Positions 1 through 10,309 of a stretch of 64,000 nucleotides of DNA are shown here, one piece after another. The number at the start of each line of letters is the position of its first letter. Position 1 is the stretch's first letter. The notes beneath the pieces are model-generated. The model was not told where the DNA came from. It made no database searches and worked only from the letters and a program-made list of their open reading frames with translations. Location of the stretch: NCBI GenBank assembly GCA_942159475.1, contig OW804097.1, forward strand, positions 37,336,298 to 37,400,297, read 5' to 3'. This stretch comes from Sthenelais limicola (Eukaryota; Annelida; Polychaeta; Phyllodocida; Sigalionidae). The translations under genes and the position numbers were made by a program.

Positions 1-900
1 CAGCGGGCCATTTTTGGGTCGAGAGAAGGGCTGAAAATATAAAAGAATCTTGTCAGTCTTCTAGACCAGAGGAGCCAGGCTCCCAAAGGAAATGTATAAG
101 TATGTACCAGTGTCGCCACCTTGAGGATGTTCACGGCGACAGGTACCTAGAAAGTGTATAAGATACATGCTGCCACCTTACGGACGTTAAGTAGTGATAG
201 GCAGCCCAAGAACGAGTAAAAGTATAAGGCAATATTCAAAGACTGCGTAAAAATGCCTGAGACGTTTCTACGGGGAGAACCCATAGACAAGCAAAGCCGA
301 GATATTGATGAACAATACATTAAACTCAAAAGACAGTGCGGTAATACGCCACCTAGTGAAAACTCTTAAGAGACTGTGTTTACAAATTATCCGAGGCGGG
401 TTCGCCGTACCTCAGTAATAATTTTACGCTAAGGCATTGTAAAATCTTTAGCTATTATTTTGATTTAGGGGAGTGATTTCTTTCTCTGTACTTCTCTAGA
501 TTGTCCTATTTTTGCATTTTTCAATTGTATAAACATGTATGTACTTACGGGAGAAAGGGAGCCTCGATCCACATAGGGATGGCCGCTGTGAATTCGTCCG
601 GCGGGCCAAAGGTTAAAAATCCCGTAGATAAAAATACTGGATCGAGGTGCCCCAACGTAAATAAAGGTCTCTCATGTAGAATTAGATATCGGGCATCAAA
701 ACTCCCAAATCTAATGAAGCAAGAGGGTAGAATTTGACTGGGGATGGCAGTGGATTCGTGAGTGGAAGAAAAGTGATGCCCACTTATGGTTCTAGGTCGG
801 GGGTTCCGGTTCGGCAAAACTCGGTCAGCCAAGGGGGTTGCCGCTCGGTGATACTCGGGGTTGCTCGGGGGTTGTCGGCCGGAAACTAAAATGAGGGTTG
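1..900. other. Unannotated sequence at window start
   Basis: No gene or known repeat family is recognised. Positions about 100-360 hold three loose repetitions of a phrase built on 'gccacct' and 'gtataag', about 80-170 bases apart, which may be a decayed tandem repeat. Small ORFs at 501-832 overlap on opposite strands and have no recognisable domain. Positions 790-880 are G/T-rich with repeated 'ctcgg'. Confidence 0.4.
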
Positions 901-926
901 CGTCGATGTGTTGTCTGCTCCTAGAG

Positions 927-965
927 TGGTTCGGAGAACTATGTTGTACACAGTTCTCCGAACCA
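927..965. repeat. Short perfect hairpin
   Basis: Inverted repeat with 14-bp arms (927-940 and 952-965) around an 11-base loop. The arms match perfectly. It is probably a relic of a small foldback element; no flanking target duplication is evident. Confidence 0.6.
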
Positions 966-1169
966 AATGAGATTGGGACGTATGTAAAATTGACAAGCCC
1001 AAATTGTCTAATTTTAAGTTAAAGTTGTCTCATTCAGCCAGACATTCGTCGCGCCCCTACCGGCCAGAAGGCTACCCACACTTTCTTACCGCCACAACGC
1101 TCGCGGATTTCTTATCATCCTAAAGTCCAAAGGTACAGGTGAGGTCCAGGTCTGACCGTTATCTCAAAG

Positions 1170-1265
1170 TCAATCACGTGGGAAAGGAGGGGAGGGGCTG
1201 ACCGCCAGGTCAGGGGAGGGGAGGGAATACTGATTAAAGAGTGGGAGGGAGAGGGGAGGGGAGAT
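1170..1265 (+). repeat. G-rich tract, quadruplex-capable
   Basis: Two clusters of closely spaced GGGG/GGG runs separated by single A residues, for example GGAGGGGAGGGG, lie on the + strand. The run spacing would allow G-quadruplex folding. It sits about 150 bases upstream of a CCAAT/TATA-like arrangement. Confidence 0.55.
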
Positions 1266-1388
1266 AACCCCGTGACCTGGTCACCACCCAAAGAGATTGG
1301 TCAGAGTGGCAGTGGTCACTCTGAGCCTCGTTTTAATAAGTGTCTGTCATTGTTATCCTGTGGCTGATTGGATCTCTAATCTAACCTG

Positions 1389-1590
1389 TCAATTAATTGG
1401 ACCAACGGGACCAAAGCCAATCAGCGCAGGACCAGTGTATTTCGTCCTAATCTGTCTAGTATAAAAATAAAGGAAAGATGAAAATCGGTCTCTTCCGAGG
1501 CTGGTACTGATTTGAAGCATACATCTCTGTGTGTTGCGTTGATTAATTTCTCGCCCAACTACTGACCCTGAATTATTACGAAGAATGACC
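1389..1590 (-). repeat. R7 dispersed repeat, copy 1, with promoter-like words
   Basis: On the minus strand this matches 9719-9906 for about 190 bases, sharing words such as 'aatcaacgcaacacaca' and 'gatgtatg' in order. On the + strand it carries a CCAAT box (about 1418-1422) and a TATA-like 'tataaaaataaag' (about 1460), about 40 bases apart; inverted CCAAT words lie at about 1370 and 1397. It could be a piece of a retroelement promoter or of a DNA transposon. No coding sequence is attached. Confidence 0.5.
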
Positions 1591-1636
1591 CGCATTTCTT
1601 CAAGGGTTTACATCTTCTCAATACTTTTGCTTTCAT

Positions 1637-1781
1637 GGGTCAGATCTTCAGAAAATGTGCAACCGACAGATCAACACATTTAATCAATTCTGCAAAATTA
1701 GACTGTAAGAATCTGTTTGTTTCTGTTGAACTGTATATTGAACCTGATTTTTGTCTTAAATTTGGATATTTGAGAGGATTA
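1637..1781 (+). mobile_element. R1 MITE, 3'-truncated
   Basis: Starts with GGGTCAGATCTTC and follows the R1 body to 'gagaggatt', where it runs into the outer edge of the giant foldback. A matching inverted R1 piece lies at the other edge (5719-5816). Confidence 0.75.
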
Positions 1782-2699
1782 ATGTACTTCCTAGATGTAT
1801 AGTCTATGCTGTTATGTCATCCCGTGTGAAATTCATGTTAATTTTTGCAGACAAACATTTTTTTGAAGCATTCAATGAGCTGAATTCAAAAATCAATGTC
1901 TGCAATTTTTTTAATTATTTTTTCATACCGAAATTCAAGATGGCGTCCAAGATGGCTGCTCGGACAATAAATGCACATAACTTTGGTTCTAATTAACATA
2001 AATGAATGATTTTGGTGTCCATTTCTATGTTTTCCATGTCAGGGAATCCAATGAAATAAAAATAAAATCCAAGGCACTTAATGCCGTTCCGCTAGGGGGC
2101 GTTATAGGTCATTTTTCATATATTTTCCTAAAAAACAATAAAAAATACTTCAAATATCATTCAATTCTTATACACAAAATCTTTAGTCATTTTATGCTTT
2201 CATTCAATCTCTTGGTAGTTAATATAACATTGGTAGATGATTTTCTATGATTTTTTTTCAATAATAAATAACTTATATTTCCAAGGAATGCAGTCACAAA
2301 CATGATTTTCAACAGTAGTCCAGTAACAATAATGGTTTGACCTAGGACAAATTGCAACAGAAGGTTTCTCAACGGTTTTGGGTAGTATGAGTGCCCCTTA
2401 TTAACATACTAAAAGTCTAGAAAAATCTGGGTGGGGGAACATGCCCAAAATCTCAAAAAGCAAAATGGCCGCCTCTAAAACTTTGAAATGCCATAACTCA
2501 GTATAAAATCAGCATATATTCAAGTGTGAATACATGTTATTAATGTTTTTAGGCATGGGGGATCCAATGAAACAATGAAAAAATCCATATAACCAATATT
2601 TAACAAGTTAGTATACGGTACTGATACATGAAAGAAATGACAAGAAAACTGCCCTTCAGATGCATCCTGTGAAGTGAATAATCAAAGTCCCATACAGTG

Positions 2700-4795
2700 A
2701 GATTGTACAAAGCATTCATGACCAAGGATATCTGATAACATCTTTCCACTGTCATAAGCATTGCTGTGACACTAGAAATAAAGAACCTTCCACAGGAAAA
2801 AACAATTAGCCATACACTGTATATGGCACCTGACATGTCATCCTGACTTCATCAGCCTGGTAAATAGGGCCTGAACTCTTTGTACATTCACCATCATGAC
2901 CACATGCAGCAGTGCATTCCATAATAACCTGGTAGGAACACTTGCAGTAGCTCTACAGCTGTAGCAAATGATCTGTAGTAGTTGGTCAAGGGCAGGTCAG
3001 TAGACTTCCATTTCCAATCTCCCTTTCAAGTTTGAATTTGGTAGCATATTCTTTGGCTGGGGTACTTATTAGCAGCTGATATAGATGGTAGGAATTGTGG
3101 ATGGACATGCATGATGAGGACAGGGAGCCTTTTTTGTACTACAGTAAGTTACAGAGGTAGAATATAGCCTTCTCCACCTTTCTCTACATATCAAGTAGGG
3201 GTACTTTGTTATCAGAGAACACATCAGCTTGTCTTTGGAGCATAGGCAGAAGCAGATACAGATATGTTTATGTTGCAAATAGCAGTTGAATCTTGTAGAC
3301 TAAAAGTATTTAATGTTATATCACATTCTGCTATTGCATGGATAGGAGCAGTGTTCTGCACTCCTGGTATTCAAGATTTTTCCTCATACAATGCTCCAAA
3401 TGCTTTGCTATTTTGCCTTCTTTGAGCTGTGGAAAGATGTTATTATTAAGTCTGTGTTTTCACAAATGGGAATAGTGCCACATGCCAAATTCAACTGCTA
3501 TTTGCAATATAAGCATATCTGCATTCAAGGATTCTATAGTCTGCAATAGGAAAGTTTGATATGAATTAGTTGATCACAGCATAGGCAGGTATAGACAAGA
3601 GATGTGTTATGCTGCTATTGGGTCATTCCCCTTGATTTCAAATTACCAGACATGGGCATAGTTACTGACCAGTTAGGCAATGCATGGTGGATAAGTTTGT
3701 GTAACTACATGGAAACCCTCTTATAACCTATCATACACACATATTTATTCCAGATTCATGACATTACTTGCAGCTAAAGTTTTCAAAGCTTTCAGTTACA
3801 TCATATCCTCACCACATCTTTGCATTTAGAGAACAATTATTATTCTTGTAACACCTTCACCCTGAAGAAGAGAGCAAAGCTCTCGAAACGTTGGGTACCA
3901 ATAAAAGGAATATCGAAAAATTCACAAATCGTCATTCTTCAGAAGTCTACCAAATATTCACGTGGCCCCTCTACTTCACCAGTTAGTAGTGAAAACTCCC
4001 CATTCAATTATTATTCTTGGTTGGGTAAAAAAACCTCTGCTATCTCTTGATCCTCCAGTTGTTCTATTGTGTAGAATTTGAATGCATAGTGTTAAAAGGG
4101 GCTTAGACCACCCAATCCCTTCAATCAAATGGTTGTGGAATTTATATATCATATAGAGCATATGAACTAGAGATCATTCCTTTCTCCCGGCTGAGAACAA
4201 CTTCCAGGGGTAATTTCCCCATCTAGGCAGAAATCTTCATTGGTCTTGTTGCTCTTGTTGCTCATATATAGTTCATTGAGGCTAGTATATTCAAAGCATC
4301 ACACATTAGTCTTGTATTGAGAACTATGTCAGTAAGAAGGGGGAACTAACTGGTATTGAGGCTGTTCCTCCTCCCATCTTGTGCCCCAAAGAGATAAAAA
4401 ATTAATGCTATTAGAGAAGATCATACAACATACAGCAATTTTGCATCAAAATGATGCAGTATATCTGTATGCTAAAGGCAAGGTTTACACAGACTAGTCC
4501 ACTAGATTTAAACTTGGAAGGGGGTTCAATTGTAGAAGTTCCCTAATTCCCCCATGTATCTACCCAGTACCCTCTCGCTCTTACTACAAATTGTATACTT
4601 CCTTCAAAAGATTAAACTTGGAATCTACACCAATTGTGACCATCTGAGGTGCCTCATGCAAGAGGGAAATTGATATTAAGTATTTTTTGAAGTATCAGAG
4701 TTATACATTATACTATTCTTTTTATATACACCATTCAAAAAGGCTTGTCTAACAGCTTTGATTACAGAAACTCATTTCCTAGTGTGCTCTCATAC
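2700..4795. other. Central segment of the giant foldback
   Basis: About 2.1 kb of sequence between the arms. It contains only short ORFs without recognisable domains, an internal inverted pair (about 3268-3290 with about 3488-3510, sharing 'tgcaaatagcagttgaa'), and the hammerhead-like motif near 3862. Confidence 0.45.
3862..3911 (+). ncRNA. Hammerhead-ribozyme-like core, possible Penelope-like relic
   Basis: CTGAAGA (3862-3868) fits the hammerhead CUGANGA box. It is followed by a 6-bp stem with an AAA loop (3870-3875 with 3879-3884), then GAAA (3885-3888) and 'cgttggg', then 'aataaaa'. Penelope-like retroelements carry hammerheads of this layout near their ends. I could not find an unambiguous stem III partner and cleavage site upstream, so activity is not claimed. 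No GIY-YIG or RT ORF is attached. Confidence 0.35.
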
Positions 4796-5718
4796 AAAAT
4801 GAGATTTTTTTCACTTCACAGGATGCATTTGCTAGACATATTTTCCCATGTCTTCTCTGTAGGAGTACACTAACTTGATAAATATTATTTATATGGACTT
4901 TACTATTGTTTCATTAGATTCCCAATGCCTGGAAACATTAAAAAGGGGTATTCACACTTGAATATATGTTGATTTTACACTGAGTTATCGCATTTCAAAG
5001 TTTTAGAGGCGGCCATTTTGTTTTCTGAGATTTTGGGCATGGTTTCCCACCTAGATTTCTCTAGACTTTTAGTATGTTAATAAGGGGCACTCATACTATC
5101 CAAAACCATTGAGAAACCTGTTGCAATTTGTTCCAGGTTTAGCCCTTTTTTGGTATAGATTGCCTGGACTAAAGATTGAATTACTATGTGGAAGGACCCA
5201 AATTTGTGGCTGAATTCCCAGGAATTATCAATTATTCTAATAGTGAAAAAGTCATAAATAATAAACTGCCAATGTTATAACTAACAAGATATTGAACATT
5301 TTGGTTTAATAAAATGAATAAATTATTTGTGTATAAGAATTAAAGGTTATTTTAAGTATTTCTTACCATTTCTTAGGAAAATGTTGGAAAAAGTACTTAT
5401 AGCGCCCCCTAGCGGAAAGGCATCATGTGCCTTGAACTTTATTTTTATTTCATTGGATTCCCTGACATGGAAAACATAGAAATGGACACCAAAATCATTC
5501 ATTTATGTTAATTAGAACCAGAGTTATGTGCATTTATTGTCCAAGTAGCCATCTTGGACGCCATCTTGAATTTCGGAATGATAAAATAATTAGAAAAATT
5601 GCAGACATCGATTTTTGAATTCTGCTCATTAAATGCTTCAAAAAAATGTTTGTCTGCAAAAATTAACATGAATTTCACACGGGAGCCATTTTTTTGACAT
5701 AAGCAAATGGACTAGTAC

Positions 5719-5816
5719 AGAAAATGTACAATTCGCCTTCACCAATCCTCTCAAATAATCCAAATTTAGGACAGAAATGTGCTTCAAAATACAGTTTAAT
5801 ATAGCAGAACAGATAT
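5719..5816 (-). mobile_element. R1 MITE fragment at right edge of giant foldback
   Basis: First third of R1 in the minus orientation, lacking the terminal GGGTCAGATTTTC. It mirrors the R1 piece at 1637-1781, so the foldback arms appear to include R1 sequence. Confidence 0.7.
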
Positions 5817-5975
5817 AGAGAGAATGGAATGCGCCATCAGTAATCGAAAATCATGGAAGATTTATTGGACGAGATTTGTCCGCATAAGCACGATGCCGTA
5901 GGTAGAGTGCTTATGCGGACGAATTGAGTCTTCGAATTTTAGATTACGACAGCTAGTTCCATTCTATATTTATTA
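5812..5975. mobile_element. Small foldback element, about 160 bp
   Basis: The central hairpin has 14-bp perfect arms (5878-5891 and 5907-5920). The outer sequences 'tatagagagaatggaa' and 'ttccattctatat' are also complementary, giving an imperfect palindrome over most of the interval. Confidence 0.6.
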
Positions 5976-6204
5976 TATGGGCATAAAACTTGATCAATTA
6001 TCATCATATATCAGTGAAAAAGTATGAAAGAAGTATCATAGATAGTCCAAGCACAGCCGACTTGGTCTATGCCTTTGGATTTGTTGACATACGCTTTGCG
6101 GAGAGCCTTGGTTATCCGCAAAGACGGCGGAAGTGCGGAGACAACGTCAGAGCTATTTTTAGACAAATACATTTTCATGGTACTGTGCTAAATGAATATT
6201 TGTA

Positions 6205-6430
6205 TAGCACTCCTACTTCGCTAATCAATTTCCTGGTCTAGGACTAGGTGTTCTAATGAGATTATTATGTCATTTTTCGGTCTTGATGGCACTATAATGG
6301 CACTACAATGGCACTATAATGGCACTATAATGGCACTATAATGGCACTATAATGGCACTATAATGGCACTATAATGGCACTATAATGGCACTATTATGGC
6401 ACTATAATGGCACTTTGCGGTTTGCAGGAC
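6205..6430 (+). repeat. R3 dispersed repeat with internal 11-bp expansion
   Basis: Begins with 'ctacttcgctaat' and ends at 'ggcactttgcggttt', as in the R3 copies at 26.2 and 45.1 kb. The 'ataatggcact' word, present once or twice in other copies, is expanded here into a tandem array. Confidence 0.7.
6287..6414 (+). repeat. 11-bp tandem repeat (ataatggcact)n
   Basis: About eleven to twelve head-to-tail copies of an 11-bp unit with only two visible substitutions ('acaatggcact', 'attatggcact'). It lies inside an R3 copy, so the array arose from an R3 word. Confidence 0.9.
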
Positions 6431-6502
6431 CTCATTAGTTGGGACAAGTCAATGCTTTAAAGTCATCAAAAGCACCTGACGCATCAACATTAGTAATAGT
6501 AA

Positions 6503-6851
6503 TAGGGGATTTGCATAGGTGCAATTTTTAATCTTCATTCGCAAGGAACTATGGGACTAATGGTACTGGTATAAGGTCTATAGAAAACATGTCATGTTCG
6601 GCATGAAATATTTATAGTACTCTAATGTCAATATCCATGTGTTATACAGGTTTCCATAACACAAGTCCTACATCTTTCCCATCATGCATTTGGTTTTCAT
6701 AGATTATTTATAAAAGCTAATAATATTGGAGAAAACACTTTTGCAATTTTCTATAAAAATCTTGCCAAATATTTGTATATCAGATTTCATCAGACTCCAT
6801 CCCAGGACGCACTGTAATATACTTGTGCAGTGGCACATGAAAATCCCCTAT
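6503..6851 (+). mobile_element. R4 MITE
   Basis: Ends GGGGATTTGCAT and ATGAAAATCCCC are inverted, with TA-containing flanks on both sides. The interior matches 29420-29770 in order, including the 'atgtcaatatccatgtgtta' and 'cccatcatgcatttggtttt' words. Confidence 0.75.
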
Positions 6852-6852
6852 T

Positions 6853-7497
6853 ATATATCGAACTGCATTTCAACTGCTTTCAAAATACAGTTAATGCTTA
6901 TTACTCCACGTTGATGTATGTACCACATGCTATTTGTATGGGAGGGAGTAGTGTGGTAATTTGCACCAGTTCACGCGTGTGGTATGACTTCCTGTCCCCA
7001 GTAAACATGGCCATATAAGGTAAGCATAGCAACGTGGGAGTAAATTCTAATATTTCTAAACTCAAATGTGGAACTCAGGACATTATTGCACTGTCCTCAA
7101 TGTTTGTTTTTTTCCTTTAACCCACTCACCTATTGGCTTGTGGGCCTCGAAAAAATAAACATCTCGGACAGTGCAATAGTGTCCCTTGTAACACATTCTC
7201 ATCAGGTTCTATCTATTTACTCACTGTTTGTACATTCAAACCTTGATGAAGAAAAGAAGCGATAGTTCTCCTGAAAGTCTGCTCCAGTCTGTCCCTTCTG
7301 CTTTAGCAGGCACAGGGTCTACACTTCACACTCTATCTAAAACATGGCTTTGGAAATACAGTGCCTCGCGCAAGACACTGGTGACTGGTTCAATTCAGCG
7401 CAGCCAGTCACTGTTATACCTCAATCTGACTGGGGCGGTCTGGCAGAAACGGTGCATCTTTTGATTAGGTTAACTCCATCAGTCACAGTCAAGACCA
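6853..7497. other. Unannotated interval
   Basis: No repeat family or gene is recognised. Two overlapping ORFs (7228-7464 and 7344-7547) lack recognisable domains, and the second runs into an R1 copy. Confidence 0.4.
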
Positions 7498-7734
7498 GGG
7501 TTAGATCTTCAGAAAATATACAATTGGCAGCTCTACACACTCAGTAGAACCTACTAAATTTGACTGAAAAATGGTAAATACTATAGGTATATCTGAGTGT
7601 ATTTTGTATTGCCTTGATTCAAACCATCTGTTTGGTTTTGTTGAACTGATTTTTTAACCCCATTTTTGTGTTAAATTAGGGTAATTTGAGTAGATTGGTG
7701 AATGCAAATTGTACATTTCCTGAGGATTTCACCC
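7498..7734 (+). mobile_element. R1 MITE, diverged
   Basis: Full-length copy starting GGGTTAGATCTTC and ending in the 'gatttcaccc' type of terminus. The flanking tetranucleotides do not match, in keeping with its age. Confidence 0.8.
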
Positions 7735-7827
7735 ATCTAGGCGGTCCTCCTCTGCATGGAATGTCTCAGCTGAGGTGTGAGAAATACCATCAAGACGAAC
7801 GGAAAGACTGTATAAACTGCAGTATAT

Positions 7828-8053
7828 GGGTCAGATCGCCGGAAAATGTACAATTCACCTTCACCAATCCTCTCAAAGAACCCAACTTTAAGACAAAAAT
7901 GAGGTTCAAAATACAGTTTAATATAACATAACAGATATTTTGAAAAGAGCACAATACCAAATATACACAGATATACCTAGTATAACTCATTTTTCGTCCT
8001 AATTTAGCAGATTTTTTAAATGTATAGAGCTGCTAATTGTACATCTTCTGAGG
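7828..8053 (-). mobile_element. R1 MITE flanked by a duplicated host segment
   Basis: Starts GGGTCAGATCGCC after ATAT and loses its last bases at 'cttctgagg'. A segment of about 55 bp with 'gaggtgtgagaaatacc' and 'aaagactgtataaac' lies at 7772-7827 and again, diverged, at 8050-8116. The copy is therefore flanked by long direct repeats. Confidence 0.75.
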
Positions 8054-8295
8054 TGTAAGAAATAGCATCAGAACGAAATGAAAGACTATAAACATAACTG
8101 CAACAAGTATATAGTATCTGTGAATGTATACCAATAAATAAATGTATTTGAAAGTAAATTACAATGAAACTAAATTTTCTTAAACTATAGACGGCATTGG
8201 GATAGTTAAAATAAAAGCGGTTACGAACCCTGAATTCAAATTTATTGTAGTTTTCGGACAAAAGGTATACAATAATCCATCGTACCTTCTCACGA

Positions 8296-8390
8296 AATGT
8301 GATGTGTTTTAGGAAAGTTATTTAATTACCTTTGTATGGAGTATATTTTGTAACTTTACTGGTGATTAACCATCCAGAAACATTGCATAC
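8296..8390 (+). mobile_element. R2 element fragment
   Basis: Left end TGTGATGTGTTTTAGGAAAG fused directly to the internal R2 word 'ggagtatattttgtaactttac', so most of the left half is deleted. Confidence 0.6.
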
Positions 8391-8414
8391 ATGAAGTTAG
8401 CTACTGGCCATTTC

Positions 8415-8824
8415 TGATCCGTTTTAGCAAAATTAGTCTTAAGTCGCAAAAATATGGATTTTGAGATATCACCATATTTGAAAAGAGGAGATCAAGCGGA
8501 TTCCAACGATAGTAAACACTAGAACAACTAACATGTATTTCTATATTTTAAGTTTGATATTTTTATTTTTGAAAAAAAAAGTTTGCAATGTTCTGAATGG
8601 GTAATTACCAGTAAAGTAACTGAATATACTCCGAACGAAGGCCTTCAAAACGCAAGGATATATTTAATACAATGTCCCAACATTTGTTACATGGATTCAA
8701 ATGACTATGAGTGCCAAGCCCTCTAAAATTCAAAACATTTCAACGAAGAGATCTTGTTGAAAAAACACTTTGATAAATATCAATTTTGCGACCTGTGACT
8801 TTGTTTTCCTGAAACAAATCAGAT
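8415..8824 (-). mobile_element. R2 element
   Basis: Minus-orientation R2 with both TIRs degraded: 'agtcttaagtcgcaaaaat' at the left and 'gcgacctgtgactttgttttc' at the right. The middle matches R2 copies at 20.8 and 35.1 kb. Confidence 0.75.
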
Positions 8825-9100
8825 TTGGCTGTAGTGCAAGCTGTGGACAATGCAGTTCACAGAATGTCAGTACAGAATGATAAGTCTATAAATAACCAGC
8901 GGTTAGCGTTGACAAGGGGCTATAAACTGTGGATTTTCCACATGGTTGCCCATGACATGGTTGTCATTATGGCTGCTTTTTATGTGATCAATCTAGCGAT
9001 AAGAGAATTTTCTCTGTCAGCGGCAGTTGGTGCCGCATGGCCCGGGGAGCGACAGACTGGGTGCGTCTGATTGAGAGAATGATGCCAGTGAATAGAGTAT

Positions 9101-9335
9101 GGGTCAGATTTTCTGAAAATGTAAAATTTGCCTTAATTAATTCTCTCAAATAACCCAAATTTATGGCAGAAATTAACTTCCAAATGCAGTTTAACATAGC
9201 AGAACTGATACTATAAATCAATTAGACTCTGAATATACTCAGATATACCCGGTATTCATCATTTTTCAGCATAATTTAGCTTAATTTCCTAAATGTGTAG
9301 AGATGGCAATTGTACATTTTCGGAAAGTTTGACCC
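9101..9335 (-). mobile_element. R1 MITE, TSD GTAT
   Basis: Starts GGGTCAGATTTTC and ends TTTGACCC. GTAT lies directly before and after the element. Confidence 0.85.
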
Positions 9336-9339
9336 GTAT

Positions 9340-9715
9340 TTAGGTACTTTATTAGTATTTATCCATCCACAAATATTAATAACTTTTTTTTCAAAAATAC
9401 AGATATCAAACATAAAATATAGAAACGCTACCTATAGATGTCCTAGTGTTTACTACCATTAGAATCGGCTTGATCTCATCTTTTCAAATATGATTATATC
9501 TTCAATTCTATTTTTTGCGACTTATGCCTCATTTCCCTGTAGATGTGTTTCAGGAAAATGTGTCACAAGTCGCAAAAATGATATTCTTCTAAGAGGTTTT
9601 TTTTACAAGATCTCTTTATTGAAATGTTCTGAATCTTGACCGGTTTAGCCATTTGTGATGTGTTACAGGAAAATGAGTCACAAGTTGCAAAATCATATTT
9701 TTCAAAGTGATGTAA
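9340..9715 (+). mobile_element. Cluster of three R2 pieces
   Basis: A right-hand R2 part (9340-9540) is followed head-to-tail by a left-hand part (9541-9645) and a second left-hand part (about 9650-9715). The repeated 'caggaaaatgagtcacaag' TIR words mark each start. This points to tandem insertion or unequal exchange. Confidence 0.65.
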
Positions 9716-9718
9716 TTC

Positions 9719-9906
9719 AGGGTCATTCTCCGATGAATATTTAGGGTCAGTAGTTGAGCGAGAAATGAATCAACGCAACACACAAAGATGTATGTCTCGA
9801 GCCAGAACCAAACCAGTTAAAAGAGAACGGCTGTAATCAATTTTATTCCTTATATGCTAGACAGATTACAACCATGGACACAGGGCCTGGGCTGATTGGC
9901 TTATCC
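9719..9906 (+). repeat. R7 dispersed repeat, copy 2
   Basis: Shares ordered words with the reverse complement of 1398-1590 ('gggtcagtagttg', 'aatcaacgcaacacaca', 'ctagacagatta', 'gctgattggctt'). The TATA-like word of copy 1 is degraded here. Confidence 0.5.
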
Positions 9907-10304
9907 TCGCTGCTCTCTTTGTAGGGATGTAGTTACTTTCAGGGTATCTAATGCCCTTAGTCGTATAGATACAGGTTAACTAACAAGTTGTTGGAAGGAG
10001 CCTCAATATTGCACGAGTTGCACTGACTCATAATTGAACTGCATTGAATATGCACAAGAAACACCATTAATACCACAATACAGATATTGTGAATTTGATT
10101 TAGGTCGACAGCTAAACTGCAAATGATATCCTCTTCAGAGTAATTAATTATTGAAGCCTGGATAGGGTTACACCTCTTTATGGTGATGTATTATATTTCA
10201 TTGTAATTTTGTTGCCTCGCTAATCGCAGCCTTTTATGGTACTCCCAGACAATTTAGCAATATCCAATCAAAGAACCACCGCGGCAGAGGCCAATAAAGT
10301 ATTG
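9907..10304. other. Unannotated interval
   Basis: A short phrase at about 9983-10017 ('ttggaaggagcctcaatattgc') is loosely repeated near 51228, so part of this is another low-copy repeat. Otherwise nothing is recognised. Confidence 0.35.
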
Positions 10305-10309
10305 CACCA

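Larger units (their letters stand above)
1783..5745. mobile_element. Giant foldback element with arms of about 0.9 kb
   Basis: The left arm (about 1783-2700) reads as the reverse complement of the right arm (about 4795-5745). Clear matching blocks include 1825-2110 with 5390-5690, 2395-2590 with 4905-5095, and 'gatgcatcctgtgaagtga' near 2658 with its complement near 4815. The arms are visibly diverged, so the element is old. The arms contain 'aagatggc' modules like those of the palindrome at 37.0-39.6 kb. No transposase-like ORF is seen, so it is presumably non-autonomous. The symmetry extends into R1 fragments on both sides. Confidence 0.8.

Noticed and set aside
6287..6414. Regularly spaced repeats as a CRISPR array
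   Set aside because: The units are contiguous 11-mers without spacers, in a eukaryotic context.
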